Positions 16,134 to 23,500 of a DNA stretch of 25,520 bases are shown one piece after another. The stretch is taken from contig DORE01000244.1 of NCBI GenBank assembly GCA_003514305.1, positions 6,684-32,203 of the forward strand, read 5' to 3'. Source of the stretch: Gammaproteobacteria bacterium. Its GTDB lineage: Bacteria; Pseudomonadota; Gammaproteobacteria; Pseudomonadales; Pseudohongiellaceae. Numbering within the stretch: position 1 is the stretch's first letter; the number at the start of each line of letters is the position of its first letter. The position numbers and the translations under genes were made by a program. A model generated the notes under the pieces. The model was given only the letters and a program-made list of their open reading frames with translations, had not been told where the DNA came from and did no database searches.

Positions 16134-17072
16134 CTAGCACGATGTCTCTGTCAAGACGCTTTCAAAACTCATCGGGTCCTCACTGCCCGCGCAACCAAGC
16201 TCTGGCGCAATTCTTTTGACCAATCCACTTAACACCTTGCCCGGACCAACTTCAATCAAGTTTTGCACTCCCATCGCGCGCACAGTCTTGACACAATCTA
16301 CCCATAAAACGGGATTATAAAGCTGCTTGATCAGGTTTTCTTTGATCAACTTCGGCTCATTCTGAATCGCGCCACTTACATTCTGAACCACGGGAATTTC
16401 AGGATACTTGAATTCTACCCCTGCAAGGGCTTCCTCGAGCGCGACAGCCGCCGGCCTCATCAGTGGGCAATGTGACGGTACGCTCACATTCAAGGGCAGC
16501 GCACGCTTCGCTCCAGCCTCCTTGCACCATTTCATTGCACGATCGACCGCAACAGCCTCACCGGCAATCACAGTCTGGCCTGGAGAATTGAAGTTCGCAG
16601 CGGAAACGGTCCCTATTGACGCCGCACGGGCACAGATTTCGACAAGCTTGCTATCCTCAAGGCCAACTATAGCAGCCATCTTTCCCTGGCCCTGCTCGAC
16701 TGCGGACTGCATAAACGCCCCTCTTTTATGAACAATTGAAACCGCATCCTCAAAAGAGAGCACACCTGCTAGCACCAGCGCCGAGTACTCTCCTAAAGAA
16801 TGCCCTGCCATCACCATCGGCTGGAGGCCTCCACGCTCACGCCAAAGGTTACCAATTGCAACAGAGGCAGCAAGCAAAGCCGGCTGTGTTATTTCCGTCC
16901 GATTCAGAAGACCGCCAGGATCCAACTGGCAAATCCGCCATAAATCCTCCCCCAACACCTCCGAGGCATGATCGAAAGTATCCAGCACGGACCGGTTTTC
17001 CGAGGCAAGATCTGCCAACATACCCTTCTTCTGTGATCCCTGACCAGGAAATACAAATCCGATTTTCTTCAT
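16134..17072 (-). CDS. fabD: Malonyl-CoA:ACP transacylase
   Basis: FabD moves the malonyl group from CoA to ACP, supplying the extender unit for chain growth. The 312-residue protein begins IGFVFPGQGSQ, with the oxyanion-hole glutamine at position 11, carries the nucleophile S92 in GHSLGEYSAL, R118 in HKRGAFMQ and H202 in VPSHCPLM. Length is close to E. coli FabD (309). GGAGAGGG lies directly before the ATG. It follows the wrecked plsX by 16 bases; fabH, which stands between plsX and fabD in E. coli, is absent, as in Pseudomonas. It appears fully intact despite its broken neighbour. Confidence 0.97.
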   Translation of the reverse strand: MKKIGFVFPGQGSQKKGMLADLASENRSVLDTFDHASEVLGEDLWRICQLDPGGLLNRTEITQPALLAASVAIGNLWRERGGLQPMVMAGHSLGEYSALVLAGVLSFEDAVSIVHKRGAFMQSAVEQGQGKMAAIVGLEDSKLVEICARAASIGTVSAANFNSPGQTVIAGEAVAVDRAMKWCKEAGAKRALPLNVSVPSHCPLMRPAAVALEEALAGVEFKYPEIPVVQNVSGAIQNEPKLIKENLIKQLYNPVLWVDCVKTVRAMGVQNLIEVGPGKVLSGLVKRIAPELGCAGSEDPMSFESVLTETSC

Positions 17073-17088
17073 TCCCTCTCCGGTAAAA

Positions 17089-17726
17089 CTAGTTTCGTGT
17101 GCCAGTCAGTTTGCCCTGATTTGACAACGTGATGCACGCGGTCCGTTCGCCGATAAGCTGCGGTACTGCGTATTCAATCTCAAAAATGGCCTGTTCGATA
17201 GCGAAAGAAAAACCCGTGGCCGTTGCATGTCCATGGCCCTTCACAACGCTTCCGTGCAACCCTGATAAGCTAGCTCCATTGAATCTTTGTGGATTCAGTT
17301 GAGCCGAAAGTATGCTGCTTAGCAATTGCGTCTCAGCACCTGCTGTCGTCTCGTCAAGCATCTTGCTAAGCGTTTTCAGTAGGTGGCGGCTGACCATCAG
17401 CAGAACCCAGTGTCGCCTGCATTGACCATTGAATCAGCTTCGCCCTGTTTAACAAGATTGACTGCCAGATGTGTAAAGGAACGACCATACGCATTGAGGG
17501 CGCAAATCCCCGGATATGCGCCAATCGTTGTGAATGACCTTAATCCGACTCGAGGGCTGGCCCGGGAGGTCCCTTATTAGAGTAATTATGCGTCCGTGAT
17601 CACCAACAAGACCAAGCTGCAATTCGGTGTGTTTTTGCAAAGCGCGAACAGCCGAAGTCACATTGACGTCAACGCCAATGCGCTACCTCCCATCGCATCA
17701 GCAGCGATGCGTCTTGGGTTCAGCAA
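17089..17726 (-). pseudogene. plsX: Remnant of phosphate acyltransferase plsX (several frameshifts and a large internal deletion)
   Basis: PlsX makes acyl-phosphate from acyl-ACP for phospholipid synthesis. Here its pieces lie in order but in three frames. RIAADAMGG, the conserved N-terminus, lies near 17685-17715. VNVTSAVRALQKHTELQLGLVGD lies at about 17600-17670 in a second frame. SFTHLAVNLVKQGEADSMVNAGDTG lies at about 17400-17500 in a third. Then LLMVSRHLLKTL and the C-terminal block LNPQRFNGASLSGLHGSVVKGHG to FAIEQAI (17089-17410) return to the second frame. The roughly 130 codons that should lie between SRHLLKTL and the C-terminal block are missing: about 640 bases remain of an expected 1,000 or more. 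It occupies the normal slot between rpmF and fabD. It cannot encode an active enzyme, so the cell must use another route, presumably PlsB, or a second plsX elsewhere. Confidence 0.92.
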
Positions 17727-17728
17727 TC

Positions 17729-17908
17729 TCAGTCGTCGCCAAGGTCGAGGACTTTCTTTCCTTTGTAAAACCCGTCAGCCGTCACGTGATGACGCCGGTG
17801 TCGCTCACCGGATGTTGGATCTGTTGCGAGGGTCGGACCAGATAGCGAATCATGTGTGCGCCGCTTATCACGTTTTGAGCGAGTTACCTTATTTTTTTGT
17901 ACAGCCAT
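17729..17908 (-). CDS. rpmF: 50S ribosomal protein L32
   Basis: L32 is a small basic protein of the large ribosomal subunit. This 59-residue frame starts MAVQKNKVTRSKRDKRRTHD and ends with HHVTADGFYKGKKV then LDLGDD, matching the gammaproteobacterial L32 pattern, including the conserved SGERHRRHHVTADGFY block. It lacks the paired cysteines of zinc-binding L32 forms. TTGGAG precedes the ATG by 7 bases. It sits 40 bases after yceD and directly before the plsX remnant, the usual yceD-rpmF-plsX order. It is intact, in contrast to plsX, which starts only two bases after its stop. Confidence 0.96.
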   Translation of the reverse strand: MAVQKNKVTRSKRDKRRTHDSLSGPTLATDPTSGERHRRHHVTADGFYKGKKVLDLGDD

Positions 17909-17948
17909 CTTTGTTCTCCAAATCCGAACTAACTAAAACTTTGCAACA

Positions 17949-18536
17949 TCAGAGTGCTTCGTCATCTTGTTTGAGTACTTTAAGCACGTCGAATGGATTC
18001 CGAGCCACCCTGCTCTTGTCGTCACCACCCAGATCCTCTTCCATCTGCTTGTACCCCAGAGCATCCGCACAACCGCTGTCCGGATGGTAGCTGACTAAGG
18101 GCATACTTAGTATCAGCTGTTCTTCAACAATGCCGGCAACAGCAATTCTCGGGCCGTCCATCAGCCAGGGGTCCCATCGCGCGCCAAGCGAATCAATTTG
18201 ACTTTCATTTTCTATAAGCGCGAGTTGGATGGTATCAGAAAGCTGCAGTGCAAGCGGCTCCAAACACCTTTGACAGGCCACCACGACTTTGGCTGACACT
18301 GAGCCAAGGATTACCCTGCGACCAGTTTCGGTTATCGAAAACTGTAGCTTCCCGTTTACCTCACCGCTATGACTGGCCAGACTCTCTACGAAACGGGGCA
18401 AACGATCTAGACTAATCTGTCCTTCAATTGCCGTCTCCAGATCGAACGCTTTTCGAACATCGACGTAAGTCGGCAGTGGGCTGATTAACCCTTGCGGAGA
18501 TGAAGCGGAATAGAAAAGATCACCAGCGTCAGTCAT
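17949..18536 (-). CDS. yceD: YceD/DUF177 family protein, 23S rRNA accumulation protein
   Basis: YceD homologues are needed for normal 23S rRNA levels in bacteria and plastids; the mechanism is unclear. The 195-residue protein has the conserved CQRCLEPL motif (C88 and C91), a third cysteine C156 in SGCADALGYK, and the typical C-terminal NPFDVLKVLK. It is about 20 residues longer than E. coli YceD (173), mostly at the N-terminus. No Shine-Dalgarno precedes the ATG, and a near-consensus promoter ends only 9 bases before it, so the mRNA may be leaderless. It heads the rpmF-fab operon. The E. coli relative maf is absent from the neighbourhood. Confidence 0.93.
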   Translation of the reverse strand: MTDAGDLFYSASSPQGLISPLPTYVDVRKAFDLETAIEGQISLDRLPRFVESLASHSGEVNGKLQFSITETGRRVILGSVSAKVVVACQRCLEPLALQLSDTIQLALIENESQIDSLGARWDPWLMDGPRIAVAGIVEEQLILSMPLVSYHPDSGCADALGYKQMEEDLGGDDKSRVARNPFDVLKVLKQDDEAL

Positions 18537-18545
18537 AGGCGCGCA

Positions 18546-18574
18546 ATAATAGGGCGAGAAGCTGAGTGTGTCAA
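18546..18574 (-). promoter_or_regulatory. Strong sigma70 promoter of the yceD-rpmF-fab operon
   Basis: On the minus strand TTGACA (18569-18574, full consensus) and TATTAT (18546-18551, five of six) are separated by 17 bases, followed by a GC-rich discriminator TGCGCGCC. The expected transcription start is at about 18538-18540, placing the yceD ATG (18536) within 2-4 bases of the 5' end. Confidence 0.8.
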
Positions 18575-18593
18575 AGCCAATATCTGTATCGAA

Positions 18594-18605
18594 TCATACG
18601 TATGA
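18594..18605. repeat. 12-bp perfect palindrome upstream of the yceD promoter, possible operator
   Basis: TCATACGTATGA is a perfect palindrome centred about 60 bases upstream of the predicted yceD start and between the rluC stop and the -35 box. The position suits an activator or upstream repressor site for the fab operon. It does not match a named fatty-acid regulator site that I can assert. Confidence 0.35.
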
Positions 18606-18615
18606 ATATGTTCTA

Positions 18616-19584
18616 TCAATATGATCTGGATGGCATTTTCCTAAATTTAGTTATCTGCGCTGCGAAACTCTTGTCCCGGGGCGCGCTTACTTTAAACAAC
18701 GTATCGGTACCAGGTCGTCTAAACCGAATATCTGCCGCATGCAGGCATAAATATTTTGCTGTAACACTGGATCCGCCTTTTACCTCTTCGCCCTGATTAT
18801 TTCCTCCATATTTAGGGTCGCCAAGGATCGGATAGCCAGCTTGTTGGCAATGAACCCTGATTTGGTGGGTTCGGCCTGTGACCGGATAGGCTTCCAACAA
18901 AGTCGTTGACGAAAACCTCTCCATTATTTTGAATCGAGTGGATGATGGCTTCCCATACGGGTCGACTCGGACGAATCGTTCACCAGACTCTGACAAAACT
19001 CTTTTCAGGGCAGCCTTGACCTCAGTGACAGCTTCCGGCCACTGCCCTTGAACAAGTGCGTGATAGCGTTTTTCAATGCAATTCCGCTTGAACTGATTCT
19101 GAATATCTCGAAGCGCGAGCGCATTCTTACACAAAATGATGGCCCCTGACGTGTCGCGATCTAGCCTATGGGCCAATTCAGCCTCCCCCCAATTGGGATG
19201 GATTTGTCTAACAGCCTCTATTAATCCGAGTCTGATACCAGTTCCAAGGTGTACCGCGAGCCCAGGCGGCTTATTCAATACGAGGAGATCATCATCTTCA
19301 TGGAGAATTGCCTGATTTATGAGCTTGACTAGCCCCGCTGAAGGCTCGGGCAATTTTTGAGAATCCGGCAAGTGAAGCGGTGGAATTCGCACCTTGTCAC
19401 CGGGCTTTAGTCGTGTTTCCGGTTTCGCTCGCTTTTTATTCAAACGAACTTCCCCACGCCTGATAATGCGATAAATACGAGTGCGTGGCACTCCCTTCAG
19501 CTCACGGATTAGAAAGTTGTCCAACCTTTGATCTGAAAATTTTTCAGTAACCAGTACGGTTCGCACTTTACTCGTTTTCTCCAA
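18616..19584 (-). CDS. rluC: 23S rRNA pseudouridine synthase RluC
   Basis: RluC converts three uridines of 23S rRNA near the peptidyl-transferase centre (E. coli 955, 2504, 2580) to pseudouridine. The protein has an N-terminal S4 RNA-binding domain (about 17-75, GVPRTRIYRIIRRGEVRLN) and the catalytic domain with HRLDRDTSG, in which D144 is the catalytic aspartate. GRTHQIRVH and GDPKYGG follow. The frame is open up to an ATG at 19692 inside the argS start, but the extra 36 residues look non-coding. I choose the TTG at 19582-19584, because GGAG lies 7 bases upstream, it gives 322 residues (E. coli 319) and it puts the catalytic Asp at position 144, as I recall for E. coli. It is divergent from argS. 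RluD and RluA share the fold but differ in the S4 region and context. Confidence 0.9.
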   Translation of the reverse strand: MEKTSKVRTVLVTEKFSDQRLDNFLIRELKGVPRTRIYRIIRRGEVRLNKKRAKPETRLKPGDKVRIPPLHLPDSQKLPEPSAGLVKLINQAILHEDDDLLVLNKPPGLAVHLGTGIRLGLIEAVRQIHPNWGEAELAHRLDRDTSGAIILCKNALALRDIQNQFKRNCIEKRYHALVQGQWPEAVTEVKAALKRVLSESGERFVRVDPYGKPSSTRFKIMERFSSTTLLEAYPVTGRTHQIRVHCQQAGYPILGDPKYGGNNQGEEVKGGSSVTAKYLCLHAADIRFRRPGTDTLFKVSAPRDKSFAAQITKFRKMPSRSY

Positions 19585-19690
19585 ACTGAAACTCCATTGG
19601 TGGCCGATATGTTCAGATTTTACAGCAAACCACCGATATCTAGATGGTGTACAATGCGCCGAACTGTAACGGTCTAGGGTATTCCTCGGC

Positions 19691-21424
19691 ATGCAATCTC
19701 TGAAAAGCTACCTCAATTCTGTAATCGGCGAAGCGATGGCGGAAACAACGCTGTCTAAATCAAGCAATGCAAATGTTATTACATCCTCGAAGCCGGATTT
19801 CGGAGACTATCAAGCCAACGGCATCATGAGCGAAGCTAAGCGGCGAGGATTAAACCCACGCGATTTAGCAGACCAAGTAATCATATCACTCAACCGAAGC
19901 CTTCCTAGCCTGATTGACAGACTGGAAATCGCAGGGCCCGGGTTTATAAACATCTTTCTGTCTGAGACTGAAATCAAGAATCGTGCAACCAGGGCGTTGC
20001 AGAGTCCCACACTTCTGATACCGAAATCTGAGGATCCAGTAAAGGTCGCTGTAGATTATTCCTCACCGAATCTCGCGAAAGAAATGCACGTCGGACATTT
20101 GCGCGGCACCATTATCGGAGACGCAATTGTCCGAGTACTAGATCGTCGTGGCCATACTGTACTTAGGCAAAATCATGTGGGCGACTGGGGCACCCAGTTT
20201 GGTATGCTAATCACCTATATGGAGGAAGCATTGGGCACGGATAATGATTTGCCCAACGCCCTGTCCGATCTTGAAAGCTTTTATCGTAAGGCCAAACAGC
20301 GCTTTGATGATGATCCCGCCTTTGCGGACAAAGCTCGACTAACAGTAGTCAAATTACAAAGTGGTGACGCTGATTACCTAAGGGCATGGGAATTATTCAT
20401 TGAAGAGTCCCTTCGACACTGCGAAGCAGTTTATGAAGCACTCAATGTCACACTTACTCGCGATGACCTGGACGCAGAAAGCGGCTACAACGATGATCTT
20501 GGCGATGTAATCAAAGACCTTCATAATGCCGGCTTTCTAGCTGAATCCGAGGGCGCCAAGTGTGTTTTTTTGCCAGAGTTTACCGGCAAGGATGGAGAGA
20601 CCTTACCATTAATCGTACAAAAATCAGATGGTGGCTATCTTTATTCAACAACTGATCTTGCCGCGATTAGATTACGTCGTAAGTTGAACGTGCAACGGGC
20701 GCTTTATGTTGTAGACGCTCGCCAAAGTTTGCATTTTCAACAAGTTTTTGCTGTAGCTCTTGCAGCTGGCTTCGCCGGACAGGACTTAATGCTCGAGCAT
20801 ATCTCTTATGGGACGATGATGGGCAAAGACGGCCGTCCGTTTAAGACCCGTTCCGGCGACACGGTGAAGCTCGCTGAATTACTGAACGAAGCGAAACAGC
20901 GAGCCTACAAGCTTGTGACTGAGAAAAATCCGACGCTCGAATACGTTGAGCGACAAAAGATTGCCGAACGAATTGGAATAGGTGCAGTCAAATACGCTGA
21001 TCTGTCAAAAAACCGGACCAGCGATTACGTATTCGACTGGGAGACAATGCTATCTTTTGAGGGGAATACCGCGCCTTACCTACTTTACGCATATGCCCGA
21101 ATTAGGAGCATTCTAAGAAAAGCCCCCGAGAAAAAGGTTGACGAGATACAAAACCTGTCCACACCCGAAGAGCGAGCACTGTGTCTCAAAGTCTTACAGT
21201 TGGCTGAGGTCATAGAAGCAGTTGATAGAGATTGCATGCCAAACCAACTATGCAACTACTTGTTTGAACTTTCTGGACTCTTCATGAAATTTTATGAGAA
21301 TTGCCCCATTCTCAAAGCCGAAAAGCGGCAAATGAACACTCGCCTGGCCCTTTGCAGTCTGACCGCTGAAACTTTGCAGCAAGGATTCGAACTGCTTGGG
21401 ATAACACCACTTGAGCAGATGTAA
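19691..21424 (+). CDS. argS: Arginyl-tRNA synthetase
   Basis: ArgS charges tRNA-Arg with arginine using ATP. The 577-residue class I synthetase has the N-terminal Arg-tRNA-synthetase domain (about 1-90, SKPDFGDYQAN), the HIGH-type motif HVGH (133-136) in SSPNLAKEMHVGHLRG, and the KMSK-region equivalent GKDGRPFKTRSGD. The C-terminal DALR anticodon domain includes NTAPYLLYAYARIRSI. Length equals E. coli ArgS. A -10-like TACAAT at 19650-19655 lies about 35 bases upstream of the ATG, without a clear -35. The leader has only AGGG at a long distance as ribosome site. It converges with htpG, leaving 65 bases with no clear terminator. Confidence 0.97.
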   Translation: MQSLKSYLNSVIGEAMAETTLSKSSNANVITSSKPDFGDYQANGIMSEAKRRGLNPRDLADQVIISLNRSLPSLIDRLEIAGPGFINIFLSETEIKNRATRALQSPTLLIPKSEDPVKVAVDYSSPNLAKEMHVGHLRGTIIGDAIVRVLDRRGHTVLRQNHVGDWGTQFGMLITYMEEALGTDNDLPNALSDLESFYRKAKQRFDDDPAFADKARLTVVKLQSGDADYLRAWELFIEESLRHCEAVYEALNVTLTRDDLDAESGYNDDLGDVIKDLHNAGFLAESEGAKCVFLPEFTGKDGETLPLIVQKSDGGYLYSTTDLAAIRLRRKLNVQRALYVVDARQSLHFQQVFAVALAAGFAGQDLMLEHISYGTMMGKDGRPFKTRSGDTVKLAELLNEAKQRAYKLVTEKNPTLEYVERQKIAERIGIGAVKYADLSKNRTSDYVFDWETMLSFEGNTAPYLLYAYARIRSILRKAPEKKVDEIQNLSTPEERALCLKVLQLAEVIEAVDRDCMPNQLCNYLFELSGLFMKFYENCPILKAEKRQMNTRLALCSLTAETLQQGFELLGITPLEQM

Positions 21425-21489
21425 CTACTGAGAGCGAAACATCACTAGGTGAGTGTCTTATTCCCAATCGAGAGTCCAGCGCATCCCGT

Positions 21490-23406
21490 TCATTCGATCT
21501 TCATGAGGACCTTATTTAGCCTTTCTGAAAATTTCCCTGGCTCTTGTAAGTGGCCACCTTCTGCCAGACTGGCCTGTCCAAATATGATTTCAACTAAATC
21601 TTCAAAGCGCTCTTCATCCTGCTCATTATTGAGTTTCTCGATAAGGCCATGCTTTGGGTTGACTTCAAAATTTGGTTTCGACTCTGGCACTGCCTGCCCA
21701 GAAGCTTCCATGATTTTCCGCATCTGAGCGCCAATGTCTTCCTCGCCGATGGCGAGACAAGCCGCAGAATCAGTGAGACGATGAGTCACCCTGACTTCCT
21801 TTACCCGGTCGTCTAGTACCGTCTTAATCCGGTCTACTAAACCCTCTAAAGCCTTCTCGGATTTCTCTTGTAGCTCCTTCTCTTCGACGTCCTCGAGGCC
21901 TCCAAGATCTAACTCGCCCCTAGTGATATCCTGGAACTGCTTACCGTCGAATTCTTGTAGGTACCCCATTAGCCACTCATCTATGCGGTCATACATTAGG
22001 ATGACCTCAATGCTTTTCTTTCTAAATATTTCTAAGTGAGGACTAGTTCTAGCGGAATTTAGCGAGTCTGAAACTAGAAAATAAATCTTGTTCTGTTCGT
22101 CACTCATTCGACTGACATAGTCTTCTAACCCTTGGTCCTGAGACACACCTTCACTTTGCGTAGTTGAGAATTGCAATAATCCAGCAACTTTCTCTCGGTT
22201 GGCGAAGTCCTCACCCGGCCCTTCCTTTAGCACTTGACCAAATTGATCCCAGAATGCTTGATATTTTTCTGAATCTTTTTTGCGCAGCTTACTTAGCATA
22301 TCAAGACAACGTTTGGTCAAGGCGCTCCGCATCGAGTCAACAGCAGGATCTTTCTGCAAAATTTCGCGTGAAACGTTGAGCGAAATATCGTTTGAATCCA
22401 CGACGCCTTTGATGAAACGCAGATAAAGAGGCAAAAACTGCTCCGCGTCGTCCATAATAAACACCCGCTGGACATACAGTTTCAATCCTTTCGCGGCATC
22501 CCGGTTCCAAAGGTCAAACGGCGCTCTGCCGGGCAAATAGAGAAGGCTGGTATATTCCAGCTTCCCTTCAACTTTATTGTGGCTCCACTTAAGTGGGTCT
22601 TCGAAATCATGACAGGCAAGTTTGTAGAAATCTATGTACTCTTCTTTTTTTATTTCTGATCGCGACCTTGTCCAAAGTGCTTTTGCATCATTTACAGCTT
22701 CATATTCAGGCGTCTGCGGGTCAGCTTTATCGGTGCTTTTTTCAGTGGCTGTATCAGTGTCTTTCAATAACATAACCGGTAAGGACAGATGATCTGCGTA
22801 TCGCTTCACAATGCTTTTCAAACGGTAAGATTCTGCAAACTCAGCTTCATCTTCTTTGAGAAGAAGCGTTACGGATGTCCCTCTGTCGGCTTTCTTGATA
22901 TTTTCAATTGTATATTCAGACTCGCCGTTCGACCGCCAGAATGTAGCCGAATCGGCTGGCTCTCCTGCTCGACGTGTTCGCACCTCAACCGTTTCTGCCA
23001 CAATAAAGGCCGAGTAAAACCCAACCCCGAACTGACCAATGAGCTGGGAGTCTTTTCTCTGATCACCAGTTAGTGATTCCAAAAATTGAGCTGTGCCTGA
23101 TTTGGCGATAGTGCCAAGGTTTGAAATGACCTCCTCGCGGGACATTCCGATTCCGTTATCGGTAATCGTTATCGCCTTTTTCTCCTTGTCGAAATCGATT
23201 TTTACGCTTAATTCAGCATCCTGCTTCAGCAGATCACTATTGGACAAAGCTTCGAATCTGAGTTTATCTGCAGCATCCGAGGCGTTTGAAATTAATTCGC
23301 GTAAAAAGATCTCTTTGTTCGAATAAAGAGAGTGAATCATAAGATGAAGCAGCTGCTTTGCTTCGGTTTCAAAGCCGAGTGTTTCCGCTTTGTGCTCAGT
23401 AGTCAT
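21490..23406 (-). CDS. htpG: Molecular chaperone HtpG (bacterial Hsp90)
   Basis: HtpG is a homodimeric ATP-dependent chaperone that remodels late-folding clients together with DnaK. The 638-residue protein shows the N-terminal GHKL ATPase motifs: ELISNASDAADKLRF (36-51), with ATP-site N41, DNGIGM (83-88) and GQFGVGFYSAF (124-134). A charged, lower-complexity insert lies around 215-235 before the middle domain (ALWTRSRSEIKKEEY). The dimerisation domain is present and the eukaryotic MEEVD tail is absent, as in bacteria. It is slightly longer than E. coli HtpG (624). GAGG lies 6 bases before the ATG. A sigma32-type promoter upstream overlaps the terminator of the preceding gene, so expression is likely heat induced. 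Confidence 0.97.
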   Translation of the reverse strand: MTTEHKAETLGFETEAKQLLHLMIHSLYSNKEIFLRELISNASDAADKLRFEALSNSDLLKQDAELSVKIDFDKEKKAITITDNGIGMSREEVISNLGTIAKSGTAQFLESLTGDQRKDSQLIGQFGVGFYSAFIVAETVEVRTRRAGEPADSATFWRSNGESEYTIENIKKADRGTSVTLLLKEDEAEFAESYRLKSIVKRYADHLSLPVMLLKDTDTATEKSTDKADPQTPEYEAVNDAKALWTRSRSEIKKEEYIDFYKLACHDFEDPLKWSHNKVEGKLEYTSLLYLPGRAPFDLWNRDAAKGLKLYVQRVFIMDDAEQFLPLYLRFIKGVVDSNDISLNVSREILQKDPAVDSMRSALTKRCLDMLSKLRKKDSEKYQAFWDQFGQVLKEGPGEDFANREKVAGLLQFSTTQSEGVSQDQGLEDYVSRMSDEQNKIYFLVSDSLNSARTSPHLEIFRKKSIEVILMYDRIDEWLMGYLQEFDGKQFQDITRGELDLGGLEDVEEKELQEKSEKALEGLVDRIKTVLDDRVKEVRVTHRLTDSAACLAIGEEDIGAQMRKIMEASGQAVPESKPNFEVNPKHGLIEKLNNEQDEERFEDLVEIIFGQASLAEGGHLQEPGKFSERLNKVLMKIE

Positions 23407-23429
23407 ATCTCGCCTCGTATTAATCTTTC

Positions 23430-23460
23430 AAAAAAAAACCCGGTTCTTTTCGGACCGGGT
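23430..23460 (-). terminator. Intrinsic terminator after the TPR gene, inside the htpG leader
   Basis: On the minus strand ACCCGGT (23454-23460) pairs with ACCGGGT (23438-23444), extended inward by two more pairs, and eight T residues follow (23430-23437). It lies 40 bases after the TPR stop and 24 bases before the htpG start. It also lies just at the predicted 5' end of the heat-shock htpG transcript. Confidence 0.9.
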
Positions 23461-23465
23461 CTTTA

Positions 23466-23491
23466 ATGGGGCCAAATTTCGCTATATCAAG
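23466..23491 (-). promoter_or_regulatory. Sigma32 (heat-shock) promoter of htpG
   Basis: On the minus strand CTTGAT (23486-23491) and CCCCAT (23466-23471) are 14 bases apart, close to the sigma32 consensus CTTGAA with CCCCAT and a spacer of 13-17. The downstream gene is an archetypal heat-shock gene. The predicted transcription start, near 23459, coincides with the first base pairs of the terminator hairpin. Confidence 0.75.
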
Positions 23492-23500
23492 AGAAAAACA

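Noticed and set aside
17449..17661. A possible separate 70-codon gene between fabD and rpmF
   Set aside because: Its sequence aligns with the N-terminal region of PlsX, so it and the 102-codon frame at 17089-17397 are pieces of one pseudogene, not genes.
17596..18090. Open frame of 164 codons on the plus strand
   Set aside because: It is antisense to rpmF and the end of yceD, both of which are recognised proteins; it only masks the short rpmF gene.
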